NCBI RefSeq assembly: GCF_004769665.1
Contig: NZ_RQGG01000050.1
Location: 105,502 to 169,501, forward strand
Length of the DNA: 64,000 bases
Source of the DNA: Leptospira kemamanensis
Lineage (GTDB): Bacteria; Spirochaetota; Leptospiria; Leptospirales; Leptospiraceae
Reading direction: 5' to 3'
Under the pieces are notes generated by a model, which saw nothing but the letters and a program-made list of their open reading frames with translations, was not told the DNA's origin and did not search any database. How positions within the stretch are numbered: the stretch's first letter is position 1; each line of letters opens with the position of its first letter. Positions 8,516-17,618 of this stretch are shown here, piece after piece. A program made the position numbers and the translations under genes.

Positions 8516-8912
8516 AGTTTCTAAAATACGCAGTAGGTTTTCCATTCTCACCTAAGCAAACGTAGGTGATATCACTTTCGATCACAGCAGACATTTTTCC
8601 CGTTTGTGGGTGGTTTGTGATCGCAAGGGTTCTTGAGGTGATGGAAGATTTTCCATATTTCACAATCTTTCCATAAATTTGGATGATGTCACCAGCACGG
8701 GCAGGAGAACGAAATACCACATTGTCCATACTCATCGTGACAATGTTTGTGTAACGGATTTTGTTCATTACATACATTGCCATTCCCTCATCAATCCAAG
8801 AGAGCATTTTCCCTCCAAAGAGATTATTGTGGTAGTTTAAATCGTCTGGTTGGACCAAGTGTTGGGTGACAAGTTCCATATCCCGGAGTTTGTTCTGAAT
8901 TGTCTCGACCAT
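8499..8912 (-). CDS. hotdog-fold acyl-CoA thioesterase (YciA/BFIT type)
   Basis: Cytoplasmic acyl-CoA thioester hydrolase with one hotdog domain. The family motif [19 protein letters not shown], near residue 27, has the asparagine/glycine pattern and the catalytic acidic residue (Asp in WIDE). [19 protein letters not shown] follows. The start is placed at ATG 8912 (MVETIQ), giving 137 residues. A longer frame to 8996 exists but would run into pyrB and adds no conserved sequence. Met41 of the long frame (MELVTQHL) is another possibility. Transcribed divergently from pyrB. Confidence 0.85.
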   Translation of the reverse strand: MVETIQNKLRDMELVTQHLVQPDDLNYHNNLFGGKMLSWIDEGMAMYVMNKIRYTNIVTMSMDNVVFRSPARAGDIIQIYGKIVKYGKSSITSRTLAITNHPQTGKMSAVIESDITYVCLGENGKPTAYFRNFTPPI

Positions 8913-8978
8913 AAATACCAAAAAATATGTTTTCGATTTATTCGATACCAAAAACCCTAGAGAAAAGATTTCCGCCCT

Positions 8979-9911
8979 ATGTACGCATACTCCCACAAAA
9001 ACATTTTAGACACCTTACAATTTTCCAAAGAAGACCTGAATTTCCTCATCGAAAAAACAAATCGTATGAGTGTCCTACATGAAACGGGGGAAGCATTTGG
9101 AATCCTCCACGGGAAACTCCTGGCATCCTTATTTTTTGAGGCCAGCACCCGCACTCGAATGAGTTTTGAGGCGGCCATGGAGCGTTTGGGAGGAAGGCTC
9201 ATCTCCACCGTCGGGTTTCAATTTTCTTCCATCTCCAAAGGGGAAACCTTATACGACACGATGAAGATGATTGAGGCCTATGTGGACATCGCAGTCATCC
9301 GTCACCCCGTCGAAGGTTCTTCTCGGATTGCGGCAGGAGCTGTAAACATTCCTGTGATTAACGCAGGAGACGGTGCAGGCCAACACCCAACACAAGCTTT
9401 ACTTGATTTGTACACCATCGTATCGGAAAAAAAGAAAATAGATGGGTTAAACATTGCCTTTATCGGGGATCTGAAGTATGGACGAACCATTCACTCCCTC
9501 ATCAATTTATTACGTCATTATCCAGTGCATTTGTATCTCATCAGTCCCGAAGAATTAAAACTTCCTGAAAAATACAAAAAGAACTTAGAAGGATTCCCTA
9601 TGACCTGGGAAGAAACAACCGACATCAAAGCCATTTGGGATGCTGATGTTGCCTATGTGACAAGGATCCAAGAAGAAAGATTCCCTGACCATAGAGAGTA
9701 TGAAAAACTAAAAGATATTTATAAAGTGAATAAGGAACTTGTTCTTGCTTCTAAAAAAGACACAACCATCCTCCATCCTCTCCCTCGTGTGAATGAACTT
9801 TCCACTGATGTAGATGATTTACCAAATGCAGCATACTTCCGTCAGGCGAAGTATGGTGTGGTTGTCAGGATGGTTTTACTCTGCCTAAGTCTTGGAGTCA
9901 ATTTTGACTAA
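8979..9911 (+). CDS. pyrB: aspartate carbamoyltransferase catalytic chain
   Basis: 310-residue enzyme joining carbamoyl phosphate and aspartate in pyrimidine synthesis. The carbamoyl-phosphate motif [13 protein letters not shown] sits at residues about 52-64, the [18 protein letters not shown] stretch near 130 and HPLPRVNEL near 268. No regulatory pyrI gene follows, so this looks like a stand-alone or differently assembled form. A DUF2203 gene overlaps its stop codon and dapL follows, forming a tight three-gene run. Only 66 bp separate its start from the divergent thioesterase gene. Confidence 0.95.
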   Translation: MYAYSHKNILDTLQFSKEDLNFLIEKTNRMSVLHETGEAFGILHGKLLASLFFEASTRTRMSFEAAMERLGGRLISTVGFQFSSISKGETLYDTMKMIEAYVDIAVIRHPVEGSSRIAAGAVNIPVINAGDGAGQHPTQALLDLYTIVSEKKKIDGLNIAFIGDLKYGRTIHSLINLLRHYPVHLYLISPEELKLPEKYKKNLEGFPMTWEETTDIKAIWDADVAYVTRIQEERFPDHREYEKLKDIYKVNKELVLASKKDTTILHPLPRVNELSTDVDDLPNAAYFRQAKYGVVVRMVLLCLSLGVNFD

Positions 9912-10272
9912 AAAAATTTGGACTTTGGAAGAAGCCAGGGAAGTGTTACCTTTGGTGCGTGATATCACAAAAGAATATTACCTTAAGGCAAGTGTCCTAG
10001 CAGATGATGTCAGATACAAAATGTTACCAGAAAATATTTTGGAATCCAAAGAAGAAGAAATTGCAGACATCATCAAACATTGGACCAATGAAATCTTAAA
10101 TTTGAAAATTGATGTTAAGGGTTTGTGGCTCGTAGACTTTGATCATGGGAATGGTTTTTACTGTTGGACATGGGGCGAAGAAGATGTGCTATACGAACAT
10201 GGTTATCATGAAGGATTTAGATCGAGAAAACTCATAGAGGAAAATAAAGAAGAAAATGATTCAGATAAATGA
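9904..10272 (+). CDS. DUF2203 family protein
   Basis: Small acidic cytoplasmic protein with the DUF2203 pattern: an N-terminal [17 protein letters not shown] stretch, a middle helix, and the C-terminal [20 protein letters not shown] block. Family function is unknown. The start is set at TTG 9904 because TTGGAG ends six bases upstream; an in-frame TTG at 9892 is weaker. Both starts lie inside pyrB. dapL begins 17 bp before its stop codon. The strict packing suggests translational coupling through the three genes, but no functional link is evident. Confidence 0.8.
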   Translation: MTKKIWTLEEAREVLPLVRDITKEYYLKASVLADDVRYKMLPENILESKEEEIADIIKHWTNEILNLKIDVKGLWLVDFDHGNGFYCWTWGEEDVLYEHGYHEGFRSRKLIEENKEENDSDK

Positions 10273-11482
10273 AAACTATTTAAAATTAAAAGCGGGATAT
10301 CTATTCCCTGAAATTGGAAGAAGAGTAAAAGTATATTCCGAAGCCAACCAAAATGCAAAAATCATCCGACTGGGAATTGGTGACGTAACATTACCACTCG
10401 CACCAACAATAGTGAATGCCATGGTAGATGCGGCCAAAGAAATGGGAAGTGCCGGTGGTTTCCATGGATACGGACCTGAACAAGGTTATTCCTTTCTCAT
10501 CCAAAAAATCATCGCTCATGATTATAAAGCACGTGGTGTCCAAATCGCAGAAGACGAAGTGTTTGTTTCTGATGGATCCAAATGTGATTGTGGAAACATC
10601 CAAGAAATCTTTTCCCTCGATAGTAAAATTGCCGTCGTAGATCCGGTGTATCCTGTCTACGTGGATACCAATGTGATGGCTGGTCGAACGGGAGAAGTAG
10701 GGCCTGATGGACGTTATGCGAACATCATTTATATGCCTGCGACTGAAGAAAATAATTTTGAACCTGATTTTCCAAAAGAAAAACCAGACATCATTTATCT
10801 TTGTTATCCAAATAATCCTACAGGGATGGTGGCAACAAAAGCCCGCCTGACCGAATGGGTGAATTATGCCAAAAAAATGGGAAGTATCATCCTTTACGAT
10901 TCCGCGTATGAATCTTTTATCCAAGACCCAGAAATTCCAAAATCGATTTATGAAATCCCAGGTGCCAAAGAAGTGGCAATGGAATTTCGATCCTTCTCGA
11001 AAACTGCCGGATTTACAGGAACACGCTGTGCCTACCTTGTGATTCCAAAAGACTTAAAAGGAAAAACAAAATCGGGAGAAGAAGTGAGTTTTAATTCCCT
11101 TTGGAATCGCCGTCACACTACCAAATTCAATGGTGTTTCGTATGTGACGCAAAAAGGGGCGGAAGCTGTATTTTCTACCCAAGGCCAAATCGAGATCAAA
11201 GAACAAATTTCCTATTATATGGAAAATGCAAAACTCATCCGCGAAGGTCTTGGCAAAGCGGGATACAAAGTGTTTGGCGGAACCAATGCTCCTTACATTT
11301 GGCTGAAAACCCCACGTGGCCTCAAATCCTGGGAATTTTTTGACGAACTTCTTGGCAAAGCCCAAGTGGTCGGAACGCCTGGTTCCGGATTTGGACCGGC
11401 TGGAGAGGGATATTTCCGACTTTCTGCTTTTGGAAAACGAGAAGATGTCATTTCTGCCATCGAACGCATCCAAAAAATGTAA
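10256..11482 (+). CDS. dapL: LL-diaminopimelate aminotransferase
   Basis: 408-residue class I/II PLP aminotransferase. It converts tetrahydrodipicolinate directly to LL-diaminopimelate in the lysine and peptidoglycan pathway, the shortcut used by plants, chlamydiae and Leptospira. The start ([20 protein letters not shown]), the GDVTLPL and [13 protein letters not shown] stretches and [10 protein letters not shown] are typical of DapL. The PLP lysine is Lys249 in [20 protein letters not shown] is at about 184-190. It overlaps the DUF2203 gene by 17 bp. Confidence 0.95.
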   Translation: MIQINENYLKLKAGYLFPEIGRRVKVYSEANQNAKIIRLGIGDVTLPLAPTIVNAMVDAAKEMGSAGGFHGYGPEQGYSFLIQKIIAHDYKARGVQIAEDEVFVSDGSKCDCGNIQEIFSLDSKIAVVDPVYPVYVDTNVMAGRTGEVGPDGRYANIIYMPATEENNFEPDFPKEKPDIIYLCYPNNPTGMVATKARLTEWVNYAKKMGSIILYDSAYESFIQDPEIPKSIYEIPGAKEVAMEFRSFSKTAGFTGTRCAYLVIPKDLKGKTKSGEEVSFNSLWNRRHTTKFNGVSYVTQKGAEAVFSTQGQIEIKEQISYYMENAKLIREGLGKAGYKVFGGTNAPYIWLKTPRGLKSWEFFDELLGKAQVVGTPGSGFGPAGEGYFRLSAFGKREDVISAIERIQKM

Positions 11483-11501
11483 AATTTAGTCCTGGTTTTT
11501 T

Positions 11502-11538
11502 CCATAGCTCCGATATATAAAACAAGGTAGAGCTATGG
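11502..11538 (+). promoter_or_regulatory. hairpin covering the start codon of the 11535 gene
   Basis: Perfect 9-bp inverted repeat CCATAGCTC (11502-11510) / GAGCTATGG (11530-11538) with a 19-base A/T-rich loop. The flanking TTTT and GAAAA can extend the stem with one bulge. The ATG at 11535 lies in the right arm and the AAGG ribosome-binding sequence is in the loop. There is no T-run, so it is not a terminator of dapL. It could limit translation initiation; a role as thermosensor or ligand switch is speculation. Confidence 0.45.
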
Positions 11539-12521
11539 GAAAATGGAAATTCATCCTCTTTTTTGCAATGGTTGTGGGACATATCTCCCACATCAGTGCA
11601 GTATCTCCAGAACAAACGAATTTGGGGATTTTGATCTTTGAAAACAAAGAAAACTTAAATTTTATCAATGTGGCACTCAGTAATTTGGCTCCTTCGCAAG
11701 AAGAAACACAAACGACTGCACAACCAGGAACACAAACCCCAGATCCTTCCAAAAAGAATTTGGATTTTGATTATTTCAAACTCCTAAAAGCTGCCAACCA
11801 ATCTGACTTCAGTGGCAATATGTGGTACTTACAAAGTAACTATGTCTATGGATTTCGCCAACTCAGACAAGCCCAAGGGGAACTGAAAAACATCTTCGAA
11901 ATCGTACTTCAAAAATACATCGAAGATGCAAGAGCACTTTTGGAAGCTGCAGCTCCATCCATCATCAGGTCAAATGATAGCAACGCCAAAGCTTTGTTAC
12001 GTTTAGGTTTTCGTGACCTTCGTTCTTCGGAAGACCTTTACACAACTGGTCTCAACTCAAGCCCACACCAATACCGTTACAAATTGACGCTCTACAAAGA
12101 AGGGATCTTGACACTCCGTCGTGCAAAACGTTTTGCCATCCTTGCGATGATTTATAGCAAAACACCGGATGAAGACAAACCAGAATACCAATACCGTTCC
12201 AATGAAGACCTAAAAGAAGCTCGTAACGAAGAAAAACAACGTAACTACGAAAAGGTGAGAGATACACTCATCAACTTCATTGAAAACAAACGTATGGAAA
12301 GAACGGTTGTTCCTCCAGGGAATCCTGATGCAAAACCTTTGGATTTACTAGAACAACACGATGACAACTACGGTTTCATCACTTCTAAAAAATTAGATCT
12401 TTTGCTTGAAGCCAATGCACAAATCAAAGAGACAGAAGGGGCAAGACGTGAGTCCGTTCCTCCAACTCCTAAGTTTGATGAAAACGGAAAAGCAATTTAT
12501 CCAGAAGAAAAGAAGAAATAA
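11535..12521 (+). CDS. hypothetical exported protein, 328 aa
   Basis: Not recognised by family. It has an N-terminal signal peptide (KWKFILFFAMVVGHISHISAVS), then a Thr/Gln/Pro-rich linker at about 55-75 and a largely helical, charged body with an FKLLKAANQSDFSGNMWYL segment. The C-terminus is rich in Pro, Lys and Glu. It precedes another exported protein by one base and probably forms an operon with it; both look like helical periplasmic proteins. The start codon is inside a hairpin. A TPR-like helical scaffold is possible but not shown. Confidence 0.7.
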   Translation: MGKWKFILFFAMVVGHISHISAVSPEQTNLGILIFENKENLNFINVALSNLAPSQEETQTTAQPGTQTPDPSKKNLDFDYFKLLKAANQSDFSGNMWYLQSNYVYGFRQLRQAQGELKNIFEIVLQKYIEDARALLEAAAPSIIRSNDSNAKALLRLGFRDLRSSEDLYTTGLNSSPHQYRYKLTLYKEGILTLRRAKRFAILAMIYSKTPDEDKPEYQYRSNEDLKEARNEEKQRNYEKVRDTLINFIENKRMERTVVPPGNPDAKPLDLLEQHDDNYGFITSKKLDLLLEANAQIKETEGARRESVPPTPKFDENGKAIYPEEKKK

Positions 12522-12522
12522 G

Positions 12523-13161
12523 ATGAAGTTGTTAACAAGTGTGATCCTTCTATCCATCTCTCTTGGGCTTGTTGCCAAAAGCACCATGTCTTACAGAGAA
12601 AGGAAAAAACAATTAGATGGAAAAATCACACTTGTTCTCGATATCAAAGAACAACTGAAACTGGAACCTGAAGTAGGAAAGGCTTCTGTCGAATCGATTC
12701 GTGACCAAGTAGAAGAAACCTATCGTGTTGGAAAACGTGCCGAGATCGAAAAAGTATTAACTCTTGCGGAAGGGGAAATTCTTGTCACACAACGGAAACT
12801 CTGTATCCCTATGGAAGAAGCGGCCAATGGACTCTACCAAAAAGCCATGGGGTTATGGATTCAAATGGAAACCGATGAAAAATCGGGGACAACTCGTTTG
12901 GAGTGGGATACAAAAGAAAAAATCCAACGTTACCTTGTGATGGCAAAAAGTGAAAAAGACCATGCCAAAGAATACTTTTTGTCAGGAAATTACCAACTTT
13001 CCCTTCATACATACAAACGTTCGCTAGTGTATAGTCTATTGACATTACGTTCCCAAAAATCAGAAATTCCAGAAACGTACCAATCTGCAGACGCTGCTTG
13101 GGTACAACCGATTTGGATGAGTCTCCACAAACAAAAGCAAAACTCCATCCAAGAAAACTAA
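12523..13161 (+). CDS. hypothetical exported protein, 212 aa
   Basis: Not recognised. The ATG at 12523, one base after the previous stop, gives a good signal peptide (MKLLTSVILLSISLGLVAKS). A longer in-frame start at 12406 would bury this signal and is rejected. The mature protein is helical and charged, with many Lys/Glu and a segment SGNYQLSLHTYKRSLVYSLL near residue 150. The upstream gene encodes a similar type of exported helical protein, so the pair may act together. The following regulator gene begins inside its 3' end. Confidence 0.72.
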   Translation: MKLLTSVILLSISLGLVAKSTMSYRERKKQLDGKITLVLDIKEQLKLEPEVGKASVESIRDQVEETYRVGKRAEIEKVLTLAEGEILVTQRKLCIPMEEAANGLYQKAMGLWIQMETDEKSGTTRLEWDTKEKIQRYLVMAKSEKDHAKEYFLSGNYQLSLHTYKRSLVYSLLTLRSQKSEIPETYQSADAAWVQPIWMSLHKQKQNSIQEN

Positions 13162-14414
13162 AAAATTTTCATTTTCATTCACACCAAATTTCAAAAAATG
13201 ACTGCTTAGTGAAGTTTGAATCACTTTATCGTCATTTTTTGCTCACAAGAGCCTCTCATATTCCCGTTGTAAACGAGAAAGGAGAACTTGTCGGTTTGCT
13301 TTCCAAAGAGAGAGTCCACCGCGAGTTGTCTGATTTGGGAAAAGAAAGAGAAGACCTCGACCAAATTCCAATCGAGATTTTAGAAACCGAACTAAACGAA
13401 TCAGTCATTTTATACTTCAAAGAATCTTCTCTCATCCCAGTGATTGGGATCGATGGAGAAAAAAAAGACAATTGGGACAAACCAAGATTCCTTGCTGCCT
13501 TTACCAAATTAGAATCCAAACAAATCCGTGATCCTAAACTGGACAGTATAGAATCCAAACTCGAGAAAAAAAAAGAAAACCTCGATTCCGTCCAGTGGTT
13601 TATGGAACTCATTCTCTCTCATTTTCCAGATGGTCTTTTTGCAACGGATGTCACTGGTGGAACAATCTTTTATAACGAAAGTTTTGAAAAGGATATTCTC
13701 ACAAAACCATTGTTTGATGATTCGATAGAAACTGCTGAACAGTATTTACATAATTTAAACAAAGAAGTTCTCGCCACTTATCTGAAAGAACATGATTTGA
13801 GTTTGGGAAAAGAAGCAGATACCAATGTGTTAACCACGATGTTACCTGATTTGCAATCACAAGTTCGAATCATCACATTAAAAAAAGAGAAAAAGGTAGT
13901 TGGGTTTTTATATCACTTTGCATCCAGTGTCAGTGGATTTGGAAATCGGAATACAAAATCAGACTTTCCTGATTTGGATTTGGCCTTTCATTCCAAATTA
14001 CCTCTCGAATCCATTCTTACCGAAATGGAAGCACTCTATATCCATAAATCATTACAGCGGAATTCTCAAAATATCTCCCACGCTGCAAGTGAACTAGGAA
14101 TTCCGAGAACCACCTTACAAAATCGAATTCGTTTTTTAAATTTAGCAGAACGGTTTCAAAACAACAAAAAAGAAAGAGTGGTGATCCCGAGAAAACGATC
14201 AGAAAATCAGAGCACTGGCGAAAAAACGGCTTCCTCCAAACCCAATCCATCCAAGAAAGAACCCAGTTTACTTCAGAAAAAGACAAAGAAATCCGAACCA
14301 AAATCGGTAAAAAGAGAGATACGAACCTCTTCAAACAAGAAAAAACAAGTAATTCCGAAGAAAGGAAAACAAATCACACAGAAAGCAGCGAAAAAGGCAA
14401 AAAAAAGACGTTGA
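13098..14414 (+). CDS. regulatory protein: CBS-like, PAS-like and Fis-type HTH with Lys-rich tail
   Basis: Predicted cytoplasmic DNA-binding regulator. Residues about 30-130 look like a CBS pair (HFLLTRASHIPVVNEKGELVGLLS), and about 165-275 like a PAS domain (SHFPDGLFATDVTGGTIFYNE). Residues about 310-345 are a Fis-type helix-turn-helix (ISHAASELGIPRTTLQNRIR). The last 85 residues are very rich in Lys, Arg and Ser, resembling histone H1-like tails. No AAA+ sigma-54 domain lies between, unlike usual Fis-type activators. The start is uncertain: TTG at 13098 or 13110, both inside the previous gene and both with weak ribosome-binding sites. The CBS pattern begins upstream of the only later candidate (a GTG near 13210), so an early start is favoured. 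Confidence 0.65.
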   Translation: MGTTDLDESPQTKAKLHPRKLKNFHFHSHQISKNDCLVKFESLYRHFLLTRASHIPVVNEKGELVGLLSKERVHRELSDLGKEREDLDQIPIEILETELNESVILYFKESSLIPVIGIDGEKKDNWDKPRFLAAFTKLESKQIRDPKLDSIESKLEKKKENLDSVQWFMELILSHFPDGLFATDVTGGTIFYNESFEKDILTKPLFDDSIETAEQYLHNLNKEVLATYLKEHDLSLGKEADTNVLTTMLPDLQSQVRIITLKKEKKVVGFLYHFASSVSGFGNRNTKSDFPDLDLAFHSKLPLESILTEMEALYIHKSLQRNSQNISHAASELGIPRTTLQNRIRFLNLAERFQNNKKERVVIPRKRSENQSTGEKTASSKPNPSKKEPSLLQKKTKKSEPKSVKREIRTSSNKKKQVIPKKGKQITQKAAKKAKKRR

Positions 14415-14555
14415 CGAAAATGGTGCAGAAACGATTTTTTCATTACCGTTTGAGAAAACACCTCCGCACTTCGCTGTTTCACTTGCATACTTAACTTGCA
14501 CAAATGGTTTCCCGAATTTTATCAAATACTCTAACAAATCAATGTAGAACAATCT

Positions 14556-15959
14556 ATGGCATCACGCAAACAAGAAGAAATCCAAGTTAATCCCCCCGAA
14601 GAACCAACTGAATACACGAATGGCATCATGGACCAAGACGATGCTTCCGAACCACCGAAACAATTCAAAAAAAAGAAAAACCGTTACGAAGGTCCAGTTC
14701 CACCACCACTTGATTTAGTGGAACTCAAGAAAAAGAACATCAATGAACTCGCAGACCTTGCCAAAGGTTTGGGAGTGGAAAACACTCATGGTTTGAAAAA
14801 ACAAAACTTGATGTTTGCTCTTCTCCAAGCACAAACCGAAAAAGACGGACAAGTGCATGCAGCAGGAGTCATGGAACGACTTCCCGATGGATATGGTTTT
14901 TTACGTTCACCTGACTACAATTATGTGCCAGGTCCTGATGATATTTATGTATCTCCTTCTCAAATCAAGTTATTTGGTCTAAGAACTGGAGATACAGTAA
15001 CTGGCCTTATCCGACCACCAAAAGAAGCCGAACGATTTTTCGCGATGTTGCGAGTGGAATCCATCAATGGTTTCCCAGTAGAAGTTGCACAAAAAAGAAA
15101 TTTATTTGATAACCTAACTCCACTTTATCCTGACGAAAGGATCAATATGGAATTTGATCCAAGCCATTTGGACACACGTGTGATTGATCTTATGTGTCCC
15201 ATTGGAAAAGGACAAAGAGCCCTTATCGTCGCACCACCAAGAACGGGTAAAACCGTTCTCATGCAATCGATTGCCAATGCCATCACTCGTAACCACCCTG
15301 AAATTTTTCTCATCGTTCTTCTCATTGATGAACGTCCAGAGGAAGTAACTGACATGGCACGCCATGTAAAGGGTGAAGTTGTGAGTTCGACCTTTGATGA
15401 ACCAGCGCAACGCCACGTCCAAGTAGCAGAGATGGTCATCGAAAAAGCGAAACGACTTGTAGAACATGGAAAGGATGTGGTCATCCTACTTGACTCGATT
15501 ACAAGACTTGCTCGTGCGTACAACCAAGTCGTTCCTACTTCTGGAAAAATTCTTTCTGGTGGTGTGGACTCAAACGCCCTTCACAAACCAAAACGTTTTT
15601 TTGGTGCGGCTAGAAATATCGAAGAGGGTGGTTCACTCACCATCATCGCCACTGCCCTCATTGATACGGGATCCAGAATGGACGAAGTGATTTTTGAGGA
15701 ATTTAAGGGAACGGGAAATATGGAAATCCATTTAGACCGAAAACTCGCCGACAAACGAATTTTCCCTGCCATCGACATCAACCGTTCCGGAACGAGGAAG
15801 GAAGAACTACTTCTGCCACAAGACACCCTCACTCGTGTCTTTATCCTCAGAAAAGTACTTTCTCCTATGAGTATCACCGAAAGTATGGAACTATTGATTG
15901 AAAAAATGCGTGGCGCGAAGACAAACGACCAATTCCTCGCCAGCATGAATACGAACTAA
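14556..15959 (+). CDS. rho: transcription termination factor Rho
   Basis: 467-residue RNA-dependent hexameric helicase that ends transcription. Domains in order: an acidic/basic N-terminal extension (1-58), the Rho N-terminal helical domain (59-95), and the cold-shock-like RNA-binding domain with [17 protein letters not shown] (109-125). The ATPase core follows, with Walker [13 protein letters not shown] (Lys232) and Walker [14 protein letters not shown] near 310. The length is above the 420-residue E. coli form because of the N-terminal extension. An AT-rich 140-bp gap precedes it. rpmE follows 10 bp downstream, a common bacterial pairing. Confidence 0.97.
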   Translation: MASRKQEEIQVNPPEEPTEYTNGIMDQDDASEPPKQFKKKKNRYEGPVPPPLDLVELKKKNINELADLAKGLGVENTHGLKKQNLMFALLQAQTEKDGQVHAAGVMERLPDGYGFLRSPDYNYVPGPDDIYVSPSQIKLFGLRTGDTVTGLIRPPKEAERFFAMLRVESINGFPVEVAQKRNLFDNLTPLYPDERINMEFDPSHLDTRVIDLMCPIGKGQRALIVAPPRTGKTVLMQSIANAITRNHPEIFLIVLLIDERPEEVTDMARHVKGEVVSSTFDEPAQRHVQVAEMVIEKAKRLVEHGKDVVILLDSITRLARAYNQVVPTSGKILSGGVDSNALHKPKRFFGAARNIEEGGSLTIIATALIDTGSRMDEVIFEEFKGTGNMEIHLDRKLADKRIFPAIDINRSGTRKEELLLPQDTLTRVFILRKVLSPMSITESMELLIEKMRGAKTNDQFLASMNTN

Positions 15960-15969
15960 AAGGGCCACC

Positions 15970-16170
15970 ATGAAAACTGACATCCATCCAAAATACGTTG
16001 CTGCCAAAATTAAATGCGCTTGTGGTACTGTGATTGAAACACGTTCCACTTCCGGGGACATCAGTGTGGAAATTTGTTCCAACTGCCACCCGTTCTTCAC
16101 AGGAAAATCAAAACTTGTGGATACAACAGGCCGCGTAGACAAGTTCAAGAAAAAATACAAAATGAAGTAA
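15970..16170 (+). CDS. rpmE: 50S ribosomal protein L31, zinc-binding form
   Basis: 66 residues beginning [10 protein letters not shown], the standard L31 opening. All four zinc cysteines are present: Cys16, Cys18, Cys36 and Cys39 (in CACGT and CSNCHPF). This marks the C+ type used when zinc is sufficient. It is 10 bp after rho and shares its transcript in many bacteria. After the stop lies a short GAGGC/GCCTC hairpin without a T-run, so read-through into the next gene is plausible. Confidence 0.96.
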   Translation: MKTDIHPKYVAAKIKCACGTVIETRSTSGDISVEICSNCHPFFTGKSKLVDTTGRVDKFKKKYKMK

Positions 16171-16217
16171 GAGGCATCCGCCTCACAACCGTCTAAAGAA
16201 TAACGGGGGAACAACTC

Positions 16218-17012
16218 ATGGCAGTAATGGACTTTGCTCGCTACAAAGAAATCAACGATCAAAGGATGAATTACCGTGAGATGGAAGACGCAACTGTTGT
16301 CTCCTATTACCGCAACACAGGTTGCGGAGACGGTTACCGCATCTATCTAAAGTTAAATGATCATCTCGTTGTGGAAGACGCAAGTTACACCACAACAGGT
16401 TGTGGGTTTGGAATTGTGGCACTTGCCATGGCAACCGAATACGCCAAAGGTAAGTCCCTATCCGATTTAAAAAACCTAACACCAGAAACACTCGAAATAT
16501 TATTTGAATTCCCAGAACGTAGGAAAAACTATCCAGAATCTGCTGTTGCTGCTCTCAAAAAAGCTGTAGAAGATTATGAATCTGGCCAAGGGGTTCCGAA
16601 AGAAAATCGAATCACCAAAGCACAAACGATGGAACTCCTTCACAAAGAGGGTCACCTTCGTAATGCGAAGTTATCCAGTGTGATGCTTGAGAAGGAAAAA
16701 TTAGACGGAGTTGATTTTTCTGGTGCTGACCTTCATAATGCCTTTCTTCAAAACTCTAGTTTTGTCGGTGCGAACTTCCAAGGTGCCAACCTCAAAGCTT
16801 CCTTTTTTAATGGTGCTGATTTACGGAACGCCAATTTTCGTGGGGCTGATCTCAGGTTTGCCAAATTAGCCTCTGCTAAAATAGATGGTGCTGATTTTAC
16901 GGATGCCATTTATGATATTGGAACTCGTGTAGACCATAGCCAAATGTATATCTTTGATGTGATGAAAAAAGCAGGGAAAGATCTTTATCTAAAAAAAGAG
17001 GATGGGGAATGA
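16218..17012 (+). CDS. NifU/IscU-like domain fused to pentapeptide repeats
   Basis: 264 residues in two parts. Residues about 18-122 match the iron-sulfur scaffold NifU_N/IscU fold: GCGDG (Cys36, Asp38) and TTTGCGFGI (Cys62), 26 residues apart exactly as in E. coli IscU. The third scaffold cysteine, expected 43 residues later, is Tyr105. Residues about 147-232 are pentapeptide repeats of the A(D/N)Lxx type (SGADLHNAFLQ, GANFQGANLKA), which form a right-handed beta-helix. With only two cysteines it may bind a cluster differently, move clusters, or have lost the role. GGGG precedes the ATG. The next gene overlaps by 4 bp. Confidence 0.8.
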   Translation: MAVMDFARYKEINDQRMNYREMEDATVVSYYRNTGCGDGYRIYLKLNDHLVVEDASYTTTGCGFGIVALAMATEYAKGKSLSDLKNLTPETLEILFEFPERRKNYPESAVAALKKAVEDYESGQGVPKENRITKAQTMELLHKEGHLRNAKLSSVMLEKEKLDGVDFSGADLHNAFLQNSSFVGANFQGANLKASFFNGADLRNANFRGADLRFAKLASAKIDGADFTDAIYDIGTRVDHSQMYIFDVMKKAGKDLYLKKEDGE

Positions 17013-17197
17013 AACCTGGCGATAAGGCAAAACTCACCAAACAAACCTTCCTCCACCAAGGGATTTTTATTTTTACTGGTTCCACTGTCGAAATCAAAGA
17101 GATTCATAATGAGAAGGCAATTGTCATCTACAATGACAAAGAAGGATTCCCTCACGATTTAGAGATGAATCTAACCGATTTGACTCCAGTTTCCTAA
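17009..17197 (+). CDS. small hypothetical protein, 62 aa (SH3/KOW-like beta pattern)
   Basis: Not recognised. A short, soluble protein of alternating beta-like segments (FIFTGSTVEIKEIHNEKAIV) that resembles an SH3- or KOW-type barrel. It starts inside the NifU-like gene (ATGA overlap), so translation is coupled. That suggests it works with or is made in step with the fusion protein. No motif defines a reaction. Confidence 0.65.
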   Translation: MKPGDKAKLTKQTFLHQGIFIFTGSTVEIKEIHNEKAIVIYNDKEGFPHDLEMNLTDLTPVS

Positions 17198-17208
17198 GTC
17201 CGATTTTC

Positions 17209-17236
17209 TTGACACAAAAGAAGAGAATCGTAACGT
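17209..17236 (+). promoter_or_regulatory. probable sigma70-type promoter for the STAS gene
   Basis: TTGACA at 17209-17214 matches the -35 consensus. TAACGT at 17231-17236 is a fair -10 element, with a 16-base spacer. It is placed 16 bp before the STAS start codon, in the short gap after the previous gene. Pattern-based only. Confidence 0.4.
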
Positions 17237-17251
17237 ATTGTTAATCCAAGT

Positions 17252-17611
17252 ATGTTGATTCAAAGCCACCGTCAGGAAAATCACCTGTTACTCTCCATCC
17301 AAAGGGATGTCCTGATGGAAAATTCACGCGAGTTTTACCAAGAGTTTGAGAAAGCAATTGAAGGTTCCAATTTTGGGAAACTCACCATGGACTTTCATTT
17401 GGTGAAATTTTTGGATTCGAGTGGGATTGGAGCAGTGATCAAAGCATCCTCCGCCCTACACAACCGTGGTGTAGAAATTTTTGTAACCAACCTCAACAAA
17501 AATCTAAATTCTGTATTTCGTTTATCTGGACTCAACCATATCCTTTCCATTTTAACCTTGGATGAATATCTTTCTAAATTTCCTGAGTTTCAAAAAACTC
17601 TAGAGGCATAA
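17252..17611 (+). CDS. STAS-domain anti-sigma factor antagonist-like protein
   Basis: 119 residues forming a single STAS domain, the SpoIIAA/RsbV type of partner-switching protein. The segment VKFLDSSGIGAVIKAS near residue 50 contains the serine normally phosphorylated by an anti-sigma kinase and dephosphorylated by a SpoIIE/PP2C enzyme. No kinase is next door, but two SpoIIE-type phosphatases lie elsewhere in the window (22804-24729 and 42430-44199). The target could be a sigma factor, a cyclase or another output. The ribosome-binding site is weak. Confidence 0.85.
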   Translation: MLIQSHRQENHLLLSIQRDVLMENSREFYQEFEKAIEGSNFGKLTMDFHLVKFLDSSGIGAVIKASSALHNRGVEIFVTNLNKNLNSVFRLSGLNHILSILTLDEYLSKFPEFQKTLEA

Positions 17612-17618
17612 AAACCAT

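Noticed and set aside
10391..10924. 177-codon minus-strand frame opposite dapL
   Set aside because: Fully inside the clear dapL gene, no ribosome-binding site, odd His/Ile-rich composition; a shadow frame.
12406..12522. Upstream in-frame start for the 212-residue exported protein
   Set aside because: It would add 39 non-conserved residues before a good signal peptide and lies inside the previous gene; ATG 12523 is better.
16171..16190. GAGGC/GCCTC hairpin after rpmE as a terminator
   Set aside because: Only 5 bp and no T-run; too weak to call.
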